Shown: positions 8,314-18,855 of the stretch, piece after piece
How positions within the stretch are numbered: position 1 is the first letter of the stretch
Layout: every line of letters starts with the position of its first letter
Assembly (NCBI RefSeq): GCF_003325375.1
Contig: NZ_CP030862.1
Location: 4,033,501-4,097,500, forward strand
From: Streptomyces globosus
GTDB taxonomy: Bacteria; Actinomycetota; Actinomycetes; Streptomycetales; Streptomycetaceae
DNA: 64,000 nucleotides
Direction of reading: 5' to 3'
The notes under the pieces: model-generated
Told to the model about the DNA's origin: nothing
Database searches by the model: none
Seen by the model: the letters and a program-made list of their open reading frames with translations, nothing else
Position numbers and translations under genes: made by a program

Positions 8314-8521
8314 GCGGTCCTCAGGCCTCCCTCCGGGGCCGAGCAGGAACCCCTCCGGGCCCGTTTCCGCGGGCGTCGGCCCCTGCGGGCGACCATACGC
8401 CGCCGCACCCCCGTGCGCGGCGGCACCGCGCGCCGCGTTGCGCCGGTGTGCCCCGCCGGGCAGGGTCGAGGCCAGCCTGCCGAGGCCTGCCTGCCCAGGC
8501 CGACGACCCGAGGAGCCGACA

Positions 8522-9916
8522 TTGCCGATCGCCACGGTGAACCCCGCGACGGGTGAGACGGTGCGCACCTTCGAGCCGATGGGGGCGGAGGCCGTCGAGC
8601 GGTGTCTGGACGACGCCGTGCGCGCCTTCGCCGCCTACCGCACGACCGGCTTCGCCGAGCGGGCGGAGCTGCTGCTGCGGGCCGCGGACCTGCTGGAAGC
8701 GGACAACGAGGACATCGCCCGGACGATGACGGAGGAGATGGGCAAGCCGCTGGCGGCGGCCCGCGCCGAGGCCGCCAAGTGCGTGAAGGCGATGCGCTGG
8801 TACGCGGCGAACGCCGAGTCCCTCTTGGCGGACGAGGTGCCGGACCCGGCCGACGTCCGCGACAGCGGGGCCGCATCCGTGCGGACCCGCTACCGGCCGC
8901 TGGGGGTGGTGCTCGCGGTGATGCCGTGGAACTTCCCGCTGTGGCAGGTCATGCGGTTCGCGGCGCCCGCGCTGATGGCCGGCAACACCGGCCTGCTCAA
9001 GCACGCCTCGAACGTCCCGCAGACAGCCCTCTACCTGGACGGGCTCTTCGAACGGGCCGGGTACCCGCGGGGCTGCTTCCAGACCCTCCTGATCGGCTCG
9101 GGCGGCGTGGAGGCGGTGCTGCGCGACCCCCGGGTCGCGGCGGCGACGCTGACGGGCAGCGAGCCGGCCGGCCGGGCGGTGGCCGCGGCGGCCGGCGACG
9201 AGGTGAAGAAGACGGTCCTGGAGCTGGGCGGCAGCGACCCGTTCGTCGTCATGCCGTCCGCCGACCTCGAACGGGCCGTCAGGACGGCGGTGACGGCGCG
9301 GGTGCAGAACAACGGGCAGTCCTGCATCGCCGCCAAGAGGTTCATCGTGCACGCGGACGTGTACGACGGGTTCGCGGAGCGGTTCCGCGCCGCGATGGCC
9401 GCGCTCAGCGTCGGCGACCCGATGCTGGAGGGCACCGACGTGGGCCCGCTCGCCACCGAGAAGGGCCGGGCCGACCTGGAGGAGCTCGTCGACGACGCGG
9501 TGGCCGCCGGGGCGGAGGTCCTGTGCGGCGGGCGGCGGCCGCCGGGGCTGGAGCGGGGCTGGTACTACGAGCCGACGGTCCTCGCCGGGATCACCCCGGG
9601 CATGCGCATCGACCAGGAGGAGACGTTCGGGCCGGTGGCCACCCTGTACCGGGTGGCGGACCTCGACGAGGCGGTGGAGCGGGCCAACCACACGCCGTTC
9701 GGGCTCAGCTCGAACGTGTGGACGCGCAGCGAGGAGGACGTCGACCGGTTCGTCCGCGACCTGGAGGCGGGCGGGATCTACGTCAACGGCATGACCGCCT
9801 CGCACCCCGCCCTGCCGTTCGGCGGTGTGAAGCGCTCCGGCTACGGGCGGGAGCTGTCCGGGCACGGCATCCGCGAGTTCTGCAACGTCACCACGGTGTG
9901 GCAGGCGGCCGACTGA
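8522..9916 (+). CDS. NAD(P)-dependent aldehyde dehydrogenase, succinate-semialdehyde type
   Basis: 464 aa. Cofactor-binding MPWNFPLWQ at about residue 139, catalytic Glu in LELGGSDPF near 235 and the catalytic Cys in NNGQSCIAAKRF near 266 are all present, as is the late EETFGPVA block. GQSC followed by AAKRFIVH is typical of the GabD/succinate-semialdehyde dehydrogenase branch, which oxidises 4-oxobutanoate to succinate; other aldehydes are possible. The start is a TTG with AGGAG about 8 bases upstream, and the protein then begins with the usual IATVNPATGE. No gabT is nearby. The following MFS gene is in the same direction 105 bp later. Confidence 0.9.
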   Translation: MPIATVNPATGETVRTFEPMGAEAVERCLDDAVRAFAAYRTTGFAERAELLLRAADLLEADNEDIARTMTEEMGKPLAAARAEAAKCVKAMRWYAANAESLLADEVPDPADVRDSGAASVRTRYRPLGVVLAVMPWNFPLWQVMRFAAPALMAGNTGLLKHASNVPQTALYLDGLFERAGYPRGCFQTLLIGSGGVEAVLRDPRVAAATLTGSEPAGRAVAAAAGDEVKKTVLELGGSDPFVVMPSADLERAVRTAVTARVQNNGQSCIAAKRFIVHADVYDGFAERFRAAMAALSVGDPMLEGTDVGPLATEKGRADLEELVDDAVAAGAEVLCGGRRPPGLERGWYYEPTVLAGITPGMRIDQEETFGPVATLYRVADLDEAVERANHTPFGLSSNVWTRSEEDVDRFVRDLEAGGIYVNGMTASHPALPFGGVKRSGYGRELSGHGIREFCNVTTVWQAAD

Positions 9917-10021
9917 CCCCGGTCCCGGTTCCGGCCCCGGCACCTCTCACGGGGTCTGCCGATGTGCTGAACGTGGCCGTCCGCAGGCGTCGCCGGCCCG
10001 CCGAGGGGGGACGCAGCACGG

Positions 10022-11344
10022 GTGAGCCCTCTCGAACTGCGCCTGCGCGCGGCCCCCGGCCGGCCCTCCGGGCCCCGGCGGGCGGTGCTCGCCGGCTGCG
10101 TCGGCAACCTCGTCGAGTGGTACGAGTTCGGCGTCTACGGCTGCCTGGTCACGGTCATCGCGGAGAACTTCTTCACGCCCGCCGGGGCCGGTGCGGGCGG
10201 CGCCGCCGCCCTCGTCACGACGTACGCCTCGTTCGCCCTCGCCTTCTTCTTCCGCCCGGTCGGCGCCCTGCTGTTCGGGCGGATCGGCGACCGGGTCGGG
10301 CGGCGGCAGGCGCTCATCGCGGCGGTGGGCCTGATGACGGCCGCGACCACGGCGATCGGGCTGCTGCCCACGCGTGCCTCGATCGGCGCCGCCGCCCCGC
10401 TGCTGCTGACGCTCCTGCGGGTCCTGCAGGGCCTGTCCGCCGGGGGCGAGTTCGGCGGGGCGGTGTCGCTGATGACGGAGCACGCCCCTCCGGGGCGCCG
10501 CGGCCTGGGCGGCGCCTGGCAGTCGTTCACCGTCGCGCTCGGCCTGCTGGCGGGTGCCTGCACCGCCGCGGCGCTGGCCTGGGCGCTGCCAGCGGACGAC
10601 CTGCGGGCGTGGGGGTGGCGGATCCCGTTCCTGCTGGCGCTGCCGCTGGGGGCGGTGGCGCTGTGGCTGCGGGCGGGGCTGGAGGAGCCGCCGCCGGCGG
10701 GCCGTCCCGGAACGTACGGGGTGCCGGGGGCCGCGGCGGGGGTACGCCGGGGCGAGGTGGTTCGCGCGGTCGTCCTGGGGATCGGGCGGATCATGGGCTG
10801 GTCGGCCGCCGGGTACGCGTTCCTCGTGGTGCTCCCGTCCCACCTGCAGGCGGTGCTGGGGGCCTCGGCCCGCGACGCCCTCCTCGCCACCGCGCTCGCC
10901 AACCTCGGCTTCGCCGCGTCGATCCTGCCCGCCGGGGTGCTCAGCGACCGGGTCGGGCGCCGGCCGGTGATGCTGTGCGGGGCCGTCTCGGTGGTGGTGC
11001 TCGCCCTGCCGCTGCTGCGGCTCGTGCAGTCGCCCGGCGCTCCCCCGGCGGCGAAGGCCGCGGCCGTGCTCCTGGCGGGGGCGCTGGTGGGGCTGCTGGC
11101 GGGGCCGGGGCCGGCCATGCTCGCCGAGATGTTCCCGCGGCGGGTCCGCTGCACCGGCCTGGGGGTGGCGTACGCCCTGGCCAATGCGGTCTTCTCCGGC
11201 TGCGCCGGGCTCGTCATCACGGCCGTCGCGGCGGGGACCGGGAGCACGGCCGTGCCCGCGTACTACGCGGCGGGCGCCTGCGCACTGAGCGTGCCCGCCC
11301 TGCTGACGCTGGGCGGCGGCGCGCACCGGGAGGCCCTGCGGTGA
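10022..11344 (+). CDS. MFS transporter, metabolite:H+ symporter (MHS) type
   Basis: 440 aa with about twelve membrane helices. Typical MHS blocks are visible: GNLVEWYEFGVYG at the start, FRPVGALLFGRIGDRVGRR in loop 2-3 and QGLSAGGEFGGAVSL with EHAPPGRRG after helix 4. Relatives (ProP, ShiA, KgtP) take up organic acids, betaines or aromatic acids with protons. The GTG start has a GA-rich ribosome site about 10 bases upstream. The stop codon overlaps the start of anmK by 4 bp, so the two are translated together and the substrate may be linked to cell-wall sugar recovery, but that is inference. Confidence 0.88.
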   Translation: MSPLELRLRAAPGRPSGPRRAVLAGCVGNLVEWYEFGVYGCLVTVIAENFFTPAGAGAGGAAALVTTYASFALAFFFRPVGALLFGRIGDRVGRRQALIAAVGLMTAATTAIGLLPTRASIGAAAPLLLTLLRVLQGLSAGGEFGGAVSLMTEHAPPGRRGLGGAWQSFTVALGLLAGACTAAALAWALPADDLRAWGWRIPFLLALPLGAVALWLRAGLEEPPPAGRPGTYGVPGAAAGVRRGEVVRAVVLGIGRIMGWSAAGYAFLVVLPSHLQAVLGASARDALLATALANLGFAASILPAGVLSDRVGRRPVMLCGAVSVVVLALPLLRLVQSPGAPPAAKAAAVLLAGALVGLLAGPGPAMLAEMFPRRVRCTGLGVAYALANAVFSGCAGLVITAVAAGTGSTAVPAYYAAGACALSVPALLTLGGGAHREALR

Positions 11345-12531
11345 GGGTGGTCGGGCTGATGTCGGGGACCTCGTACGACGCGGTGGACGCGGCGGCCGCC
11401 GACCTCTCGCTGTCCGCGGACGGCGGCACGCTGCGGCTGGCGCCGCTGGGCATGGTCAGCGCGCCCTACCCGGAGGAGGTGCGGGGTGCGCTGGCGGCGG
11501 CCCTGCCGCCCGCGGCCACCACGCTCGCGGACGTCTGCCGGCTGGACACCCGGATCGGGCAGGTCTTCGCGGCCGCGGCGGCCCGCGCGGACCGGGAGCT
11601 GTGCGCGGGCCGGGCCGAGCTGGTCGCCTCGCACGGGCAGACGGTGTTCCACTGGGCGCAGGACGGGCGGGTGCACGGGACACTGCAGCTGGGCGAGCCG
11701 GCGTGGATCGCGGAGCGCACGGGCTGCCCGGTGGTGTCGGGGTTCCGGCCGCGGGACGTGGCGGCGGGCGGCCAGGGCGCGCCGCTGGTCAGCCTGGTGG
11801 ACCTGATGCTGCTGCGGGGGCGGCCGGGGGTGCCGGCCGCGCTGAACATCGGGGGCATCGCGAACGTGACCGTGGTGCGGCCGGGCGGCGGGGCGGTGGC
11901 GTTCGACACGGGGCCGGGCAATGCGCTGATCGACGCGGCGGTGCGGGAGCTGACCGGGGGGCGGCTCGGGTACGACCGGGACGGGCTGCTCGCCGCGGCC
12001 GGGCGGGTCGACGGGGGGCTGCTGGGGCGGCTCGCGGCGGACCCGTACTACCGGCTGGCGCCGCCGCGGACGACGGGGAAGGAGCTGTTCCATGCGGGCT
12101 ATCTGCGGGAGCACCTCGCCGCGGGCGGGGGCCGGGGGGCTCCCACCGGGGAGGACCTGGTGGCGACGCTGACCCTGCTGACGGCGCGGACGGTGGCGGA
12201 GGCGCTGCGGCCGCTCGGCGCGACGGAGGTGTTCGCGTCGGGCGGCGGGGTGCGCAATCCGACCCTGATGGGAATGCTGCGGGCCGAGCTCGGGCCGTCC
12301 GGGGCGGCGGTGCGCGGCTCGGAGGAGCTGGGGCTTCCGGCGGCGGCGAAGGAGGCGTACGCGTTCGCCGTGCTGGGCTACCTGACGCTGCACGGGCTCC
12401 CGGGGAACGCGCCGGACTGTACGGGGGCGGGCGGCCCGCGGGTGCTGGGCTCGCTGACGCCGGGGCGGCGCCCGCTGCGGCTTCCGGAGCGGCCGCAGCG
12501 GGAGCCGTACGCACTCGCCGTGAGCGGGTAG
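11341..12531 (+). CDS. anmK: Anhydro-N-acetylmuramic acid kinase
   Basis: 396 aa. LMSGTSYDAVDAA at the N-terminus is the AnmK phosphate-binding loop (family GTSxDGxD). SHGQTVFHW, NIGGIANVT, FDTGPGNALID and the C-terminal ASGGGVRNP complete the ASKHA kinase fold. The enzyme opens the 1,6-anhydro ring of anhydroMurNAc and phosphorylates it to MurNAc-6-phosphate during peptidoglycan recycling, in the cytoplasm. GTG 11341 overlaps the stop of the upstream MHS transporter (GTGA). The Asp-Gly pair usual in the loop is Asp-Ala here, a mild variant. No murQ is present in the window. Confidence 0.93.
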   Translation: MRVVGLMSGTSYDAVDAAAADLSLSADGGTLRLAPLGMVSAPYPEEVRGALAAALPPAATTLADVCRLDTRIGQVFAAAAARADRELCAGRAELVASHGQTVFHWAQDGRVHGTLQLGEPAWIAERTGCPVVSGFRPRDVAAGGQGAPLVSLVDLMLLRGRPGVPAALNIGGIANVTVVRPGGGAVAFDTGPGNALIDAAVRELTGGRLGYDRDGLLAAAGRVDGGLLGRLAADPYYRLAPPRTTGKELFHAGYLREHLAAGGGRGAPTGEDLVATLTLLTARTVAEALRPLGATEVFASGGGVRNPTLMGMLRAELGPSGAAVRGSEELGLPAAAKEAYAFAVLGYLTLHGLPGNAPDCTGAGGPRVLGSLTPGRRPLRLPERPQREPYALAVSG

Positions 12532-12533
12532 CT

Positions 12534-13268
12534 TCAGGCGGCGGGGGCGGGGTCCAGGAGGTGGGGGCCGTTGTTGCGGACGCTGTTGACGGCGGTGGAG
12601 ACGGCCCGTACCTCCAGGCGGCCGGCGGCGGGGGTGTGGAGGAGGGCGCGCAGGGCGTCGGCGTCCTGGTGGGCGGGGTCGAGCCAGGCGTCGTAGTCGT
12701 CCGGGTCGAGGGCGAGCGGCATGCGCGGGTGGATGCGGCCGGCCGCGTCGGCGGCCTCGGTGGTGATGATCGTGGCGGTGGCGAGCCAGGCAGCGGGGTC
12801 GTCCTCGTCGGTGACGGCCGGGTCGCGCCAGAACTCGTACAGGCCGGCCATGGCCATGACGGAGGCGTCCTCGGGGGCGATGAAGTAGGGCTGCTTGTAG
12901 GCCTTCGCGGTGGCGGTCGCGGGGACGGACTGCCATTCGTAGAAGCCGTCCGCGGGCAGGAGGCAGCGGCGCCGGGTGAAGGCGCGGCGGAAGGCGGGCT
13001 TCTCGTGGACCGTCTCCATGCGGGCGTTGATCATGCGGGCGGCTCCGCCGGGGTCCTTGGACCAGGAGGGGACGAGGCCCCAGCGCAGGGTGCGCAGGCG
13101 GCGGCCCGGCTCGCCGGTGTCGCGGTCGGGCCGCTCCAGCACGGCCCAGACGGGGTCCGTGGGGGCGACGTTCCAGCTGGGGGCGAGCTCTTCCCGGGGC
13201 TCCAGGCGGGCCTGGAACAGGCCGGCGAGGTCCTCGGGCGCCCGTGACGAGGCGTACCGTCCGCACAT
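12534..13268 (-). CDS. SOS response-associated peptidase family protein (HMCES/YedK)
   Basis: 244 aa SRAP-domain protein. The second residue is Cys (MCGRYAS), which must become N-terminal to form the covalent link with abasic sites in single-stranded DNA. This fixes the start at 13268 rather than the ATG three codons upstream. Other family blocks are APSWNVAPTD, NARMETVHEKPAFR, the active-site Glu in LPADGFYEWQ and the His in HPRMPL. It should shield abasic sites during replication and later release itself. Two bases separate its stop from that of the convergent anmK. It stands alone, with no SOS genes adjacent. Confidence 0.92.
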   Translation of the reverse strand: MCGRYASSRAPEDLAGLFQARLEPREELAPSWNVAPTDPVWAVLERPDRDTGEPGRRLRTLRWGLVPSWSKDPGGAARMINARMETVHEKPAFRRAFTRRRCLLPADGFYEWQSVPATATAKAYKQPYFIAPEDASVMAMAGLYEFWRDPAVTDEDDPAAWLATATIITTEAADAAGRIHPRMPLALDPDDYDAWLDPAHQDADALRALLHTPAAGRLEVRAVSTAVNSVRNNGPHLLDPAPAA

Positions 13269-13429
13269 GGCCTCCACTGTGCCATCCCGCGGCCGGCGCC
13301 GCGGGCGCGGGGAACAAGGAGGGGTACGTGCCCGCAGCCGCCGGGGCGACCGCCCGGGCCGCTCACCGCAGGCGGCCGCCGCTTCCAGCGTAGGCCGCCG
13401 GGCCGGGTGCCGACACCGGGCGGCCGGGC

Positions 13430-13461
13430 CCCGCCCGCCGGACCGGCGGTCGGCGGGCGGG
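13430..13461 (-). terminator. Hairpin downstream of pgm
   Basis: The arm CCCGCCCGCCG (13430-13440) and its exact reverse complement (13451-13461) enclose a 10-base loop, giving an 11-bp perfect GC stem 33 bp past the pgm stop in the direction of pgm transcription. There is no clear T-run, as is usual in high-GC actinobacterial terminators. It lies between pgm and the downstream YedK gene on the same strand. Confidence 0.6.
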
Positions 13462-13493
13462 CAGGACGGCGGGCGGGCAGGCGGGCAGGCGGG

Positions 13494-13497
<4 letters not shown>
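13462..13497. repeat. Short GGCGGGCA-type tandem repeat
   Basis: A G-rich tract made of degenerate GGCGGGCA/GCAGGCGG units at the 3' end of pgm, next to the hairpin. It is probably slippage-prone simple sequence; no function is evident. Confidence 0.4.
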
Positions 13498-15134
<1,637 letters not shown>

Positions 15135-15229
15135 GCGCCGGCTCCTCCGTACTGGTCCAACGGGAACAACACGGGCCATTGTCGCGTCGGCGGCGCGCCC
15201 CCGCACAGGCGCCCCCCGGCCTTCCTGCG

Positions 15230-15496
15230 CTACATGGGGCCCCGTTCGGCCGCGAGGGCGACGGAGCGGACCCAGGGGAGGTCGGCGAGCGCCTCGATGC
15301 CGTGCCGGGAGAGGGTCGCGGTGAGGCCGGTGCGGCCGCCGGCGCCCTCGATGTCGAAGGCGAGGAGCCGTTCGCGCTGCTCCTCCGTGGGCGGTGCGCC
15401 GAGGCGGACGAGGACGTCGAGGTCGCGGGCGTGCGGGTCGCGGTCCTCCTCGTCGACCGCCCGGGCGAGTGCCGCGTCGAGTTTGCCGTAGTCCAC
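15230..15496 (-). CDS. Small conserved hypothetical protein
   Basis: 88 aa, acidic, with no signal or membrane segment. It starts at a GTG with a GGAGG 8 bases upstream ([18 protein letters not shown]). The middle part [24 protein letters not shown] and the end ([22 protein letters not shown]) suggest a small alpha/beta fold ending with a strand pair. I do not recognise a family with certainty. It lies between pgm and ohr on the same strand but with gaps of 95 and 163 bp, so it is probably a separate transcript. Confidence 0.65.
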   Translation of the reverse strand: MDYGKLDAALARAVDEEDRDPHARDLDVLVRLGAPPTEEQRERLLAFDIEGAGGRTGLTATLSRHGIEALADLPWVRSVALAAERGPM

Positions 15497-15659
15497 GTCG
15501 TACGCCTCCGCCGTCCTCGCAGGTGCCGGGAGATGCCGGGCGGCCCGCGGCCGGGGCCGGGGGCCGCCTCCAGGGTCGGCCCGTCCCGGGCGGCCCGCAC
15601 GGCGGGGCGGGCCGTACGGGCGGACGGCTCCTCCGGTCCGGTTGGTCCGGATGCTCCGG

Positions 15660-16070
<411 letters not shown>

Positions 16071-16135
16071 CGGGGTTCCTCTCGCGGTGGTGGTCCGGGC
16101 GGCCGGTGCGCCGCCTGACGACCACAACTAGAGCA

Positions 16136-16165
16136 CACAATTCAATTGTGCACAACTCAATAGCT
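16136..16165. promoter_or_regulatory. OhrR operator between ohr and ohrR
   Basis: A perfect 7-1-7 palindrome, CACAATTCAATTGTG, occupies 16136-16150, directly followed by a degenerate copy (CACAACTCAATAGC) at about 16151-16164. OhrR operators in Bacillus and actinobacteria are palindromes of the ACAATT/AATTGT type, often as two adjacent boxes. The stretch is notably A+T-rich for this DNA and lies 66 bp before ohr and about 45 bp before ohrR, suited to controlling both. Confidence 0.85.
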
Positions 16166-16196
16166 CGCCGTCGGTTCCCCGGCTACACTGGCCGGC

Positions 16197-16670
16197 ATGA
16201 GCGAGCAGCCCACCGACACCCCCGGCGACGAGGACTTCCTCCGCCTCGACAGCCAGATCTGCTTCGCGCTGAACGCGGCGAGCCGCGCCTTCGGGAGCGT
16301 CTACCGGGTCGCCCTGAAGGACCTCGGCCTGACCTACCCGCAGTACCTGGTCATGCTCGTGCTGTGGGAGGACGGCACGACCCCCGTCAAGCAGCTCGGC
16401 GCCCGCCTGCGGCTCGACTCGGGCACCCTCTCCCCGCTCCTGAAGCGCCTGGAGGCGGCCGGGCTGATCCGCCGCGAGCGCAGCACCGAGGACGAGCGCT
16501 CGGTGCACGCCGTCCTCACCGAGGCCGGCACCGGGCTGCGCGCCCGGGCGGCGGAGGTCCCGCGGCGGATCGCCGCCGCCACCGGCTGCGACCTCGCCGA
16601 GATCCGCGACCTCCAGACCCGCCTGAACCGCCTGACGACCGCCCTCGACGCCGCCGCCGCACAGGTCTGA
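16197..16670 (+). CDS. ohrR: MarR family peroxide-sensing repressor OhrR
   Basis: 157 aa. The N-terminal helix contains the single reactive Cys in DSQICFALNAASR (about residue 22), the residue that is oxidised by organic hydroperoxides in OhrR. The conserved Tyr residues in FGSVYR and LGLTYPQY, which hydrogen-bond the Cys, are present. The winged helix is VKQLGARLRLDSGTLSPLLKRLEAAGLIRRERS. It represses ohr and itself until oxidised. Divergent arrangement with ohr and the palindrome between them make the assignment firm. Confidence 0.94.
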   Translation: MSEQPTDTPGDEDFLRLDSQICFALNAASRAFGSVYRVALKDLGLTYPQYLVMLVLWEDGTTPVKQLGARLRLDSGTLSPLLKRLEAAGLIRRERSTEDERSVHAVLTEAGTGLRARAAEVPRRIAAATGCDLAEIRDLQTRLNRLTTALDAAAAQV

Positions 16671-16715
16671 CGGAGATCCGGCGCGCCGCGGCGCCGACGG
16701 CGTAGATTCGGCGGC

Positions 16716-17102
16716 ATGGTGCACGTACTGGGCAGCAGGGTCCTGCTCACCCCCACGGATCCGGAGCGCTCGCGCGCCTTCTACGGCGGCGTCCTGGGGC
16801 TGGCGGTCTACCGCGAGTTCGGCACGGGGCCCGACCGGGGCACCGTCTATTTCCTCGGCGGCGGCTTCCTGGAGGTCTCCGGCCGGTCGGCCGCGCCCCC
16901 GGCGCCCGGGCTGCGGCTCTGGCTCCAGGTCGCCGACGCGCAGGCCGCGTACGAGGAGTTGCGCGAGCGGGGTGCCGAGGTGCTGCGGCCGCCCGTGCGG
17001 GAGCCGTGGGGGCTGGTCGAGATGTGGATCGCCGACCCGGACGGGGTCCGGATCGCGGTCGTCGAGGTGCCCGAGGACCATCCGCTGCGCTACCGCCCGT
17101 AG
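16716..17102 (+). CDS. VOC family (glyoxalase/bleomycin resistance-like) protein
   Basis: 128 aa, one VOC module of two beta-alpha-beta repeats: VLLTPTDPERSRAFYGGVLGL at the start and LQVADAQAAYEELRERGAEVLRPP followed by IADPDGVRIAVVEVP at the end. The family includes metal-dependent dioxygenases, lyases and drug-binding proteins. The exact ligand is unknown. It begins 45 bp after ohrR in the same direction and may be cotranscribed with it, which would put it under peroxide control. A hairpin begins immediately at its stop codon. Confidence 0.85.
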   Translation: MVHVLGSRVLLTPTDPERSRAFYGGVLGLAVYREFGTGPDRGTVYFLGGGFLEVSGRSAAPPAPGLRLWLQVADAQAAYEELRERGAEVLRPPVREPWGLVEMWIADPDGVRIAVVEVPEDHPLRYRP

Positions 17103-17125
17103 CCCCGCCGCACCGTGCCGCGGGG
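17103..17125. terminator. Possible bidirectional terminator between VOC and DUF1259 genes
   Basis: CCCCGC (17103-17108) pairs with GCGGGG (17120-17125) across an 11-base loop, directly after the VOC stop and 10 bp from the end of the convergent DUF1259 gene. The stem is only 6 bp, so this is a moderate call. Confidence 0.45.
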
Positions 17126-17135
17126 CGCGGCGCCG

Positions 17136-18152
17136 TCAGCGCCGGGCGGGCGGGGCGGTGTTGGTGGCGTCGACGGCGTGGCGCAGGCCCCGCGCGAGGG
17201 CGGCCGCGTCGTCCACGCCCCAGAAGTGGGTGTAGAAGAGGCGGGGTTCGTCCATCAGGCCGTGGTTGTGCAGCTCGATGACGGACAGGCCGCCGCGGCG
17301 CAGGGCGGGGAGGACGTGGTGGACCTCCTCGGCGGTCATCACGAAGTCGCCGTTCACGGCGGCCCGCCCGCCGCCGAGGGGCTGGAAGGCGAGGACGGTG
17401 GCCATGCCGGTGGCTGCGGGCACGATGCGGTGCTCGTCGGTGACGGTCTCGCGGCGGCCGAAGGTGTACTTGTAGATGCCGCCGTCGTTGGTGCCTGCGG
17501 CGCCGAGGGCGGCGTCCATGGCGGCGGTGTCCAGGTCGAGGGGCGGCACGGCGGCGGGCGGGGCCGCGGGCGGGGTGCCTGTGGCGGCGAGGACCGCCCG
17601 CAGTCCGCGGGCCGCCTCGACGGCGTCGTGCCCCATCGCGTGGAAGTGGGTCCACCACACGTCGGGTTCGTGGGCGAGCAGGTGCTTGTGGATGGCGGTC
17701 TGGCCGAATCCGTTCGCGTGCAGGGCGTCGGTGGCGCGCTGGAGCTCCGCCTCGACGACGACGAGGTCGCCGCGCACCACGGTCATCCCGTCGGCGTACG
17801 GGGTGAAGGCGGCGTACGAGCTGAGTGCCAGCCCGGGGTGGATGGTGACGCCCTGGGAGACGACGGTCAGGTCGCGGCGCGGGAAGGCGACCCGGTAGAC
17901 GAGGCCGGACATGAGGCGTCCGGGGCGCCCCAGGGCGGCCGCGACGCCCAGCCAGTCGGCGTCGGTGGTGGGCACCGGCTCGATCGGGGTCCGGGCGGCG
18001 GGCGCGGACGCGGTGCCGGGGACGGCGGCGGCTGCGGTGCCGGTGGCCGCCCCGGCTCCGGCGAGTACGGGTGCGAGCGCTGCCGCGGTCAGCAGCCGGC
18101 GCCTGGATGTGCCGGCGGGGGCTTCCCCGCCGGGCCGTCGGTCTCGGGTCAT
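17136..18152 (-). CDS. Secreted DUF1259 protein with two homologous halves
   Basis: 338 aa. The N-terminus has a twin-arginine-like signal (GTSRRRLLTAAALAPVLAGAGA), indicating export. Two DUF1259 units follow. The first has GVTIHPGLALSSYAAFTPY, VVRGDLVVVEAELQ and VWWTHFHAMGH. The second has TVLAFQPLGGGRAAVNGDFV, the motif IELHNHGLMDEPRLFYTHFWG and a final helix. The paired HxH-type motifs (THFHAMGH, HNHG) look like metal sites. Relatives in mycobacteria are the LpqO/LppY lipoproteins of unknown role; this one has no lipobox. ATG 18152 has a GGAGG 8 bases upstream. Confidence 0.85.
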   Translation of the reverse strand: MTRDRRPGGEAPAGTSRRRLLTAAALAPVLAGAGAATGTAAAAVPGTASAPAARTPIEPVPTTDADWLGVAAALGRPGRLMSGLVYRVAFPRRDLTVVSQGVTIHPGLALSSYAAFTPYADGMTVVRGDLVVVEAELQRATDALHANGFGQTAIHKHLLAHEPDVWWTHFHAMGHDAVEAARGLRAVLAATGTPPAAPPAAVPPLDLDTAAMDAALGAAGTNDGGIYKYTFGRRETVTDEHRIVPAATGMATVLAFQPLGGGRAAVNGDFVMTAEEVHHVLPALRRGGLSVIELHNHGLMDEPRLFYTHFWGVDDAAALARGLRHAVDATNTAPPARR

Positions 18153-18345
18153 GGTCAACGCCTCCGTCCGGTCCGTCGACTGGCGATGCAACCACGGCGC
18201 ACCGGCCGTCGGGCGCAGGCCGGCGCCCGCTGCGGGCCGGACGGGGGAAAGGCTCACCCGTGCGGGGCGGGCGCGGGCCGGAACACTGACGGAAACGTGT
18301 GAGGCGCCGGCGCAGGCGGGGCGGAGTACGGGCGGTGCCGGCCGG

Positions 18346-18855
18346 TCAGGAGAGCGCGGACACCTTGAAGACCGCCTGCGCCGTCTCGCTGTCGATCAGG
18401 CGGGAGAGCCGGCGCATCGGCGCCACGCCCTCGGCCAGGGTTCCCCGGGCGACGCTCGTGTCGATGTCCTGGCCGACCCGGTGCCACAGCGGGGGGTTCG
18501 CCGTGAGGACCCGCGGGTCGAGCTCGACGCGGTTGCCGTCCGTGTCGGTCAGGACGAGCCGCTGCGCCGGCCCGTCGTGCCAGACCACGGAGACCAGCCG
18601 GTCGGTGCGGACCCGGCGCCGGCGGACGAGCCCGCGCGTGGTCAGCCGTCCGGGGGCGGCGCTGACCCGGGTGGGCCACAGGACGACGAAAAGGACCGCG
18701 CCGAGCCCCGTCCAGACCGCCGTCCGCGGCCAGTCGGTGAAGCCGGCTGCGGCGTCGACGCCCAACAGGAGCGAGGTCAGCACCACGGCGGTGGCCGCCG
18801 AGGCTCTCGCGTCCGGGGCCCAGCCGCTGTCCTGGACAGCCTTCGGTTCGGCCAC
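18346..18855 (-). CDS. Predicted membrane protein, PH-like cytoplasmic part
   Basis: 169 aa. Two membrane helices lie near the N-terminus (about residues 20-35 and 43-60), followed by a soluble domain with the strand pattern VVWHDGPAQRLVLTDTDGNRVELD, which resembles bacterial PH-like domains. I cannot assign a function. GTG 18855 is preferred over the ATG five codons upstream because a GGGAGGG lies 6 bases before it. The 200 bp upstream are A+T-richer than the surroundings and contain a short direct repeat (ACATCAAC twice), perhaps promoter DNA for this gene and the divergent peptidase. Confidence 0.7.
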   Translation of the reverse strand: MAEPKAVQDSGWAPDARASAATAVVLTSLLLGVDAAAGFTDWPRTAVWTGLGAVLFVVLWPTRVSAAPGRLTTRGLVRRRRVRTDRLVSVVWHDGPAQRLVLTDTDGNRVELDPRVLTANPPLWHRVGQDIDTSVARGTLAEGVAPMRRLSRLIDSETAQAVFKVSALS

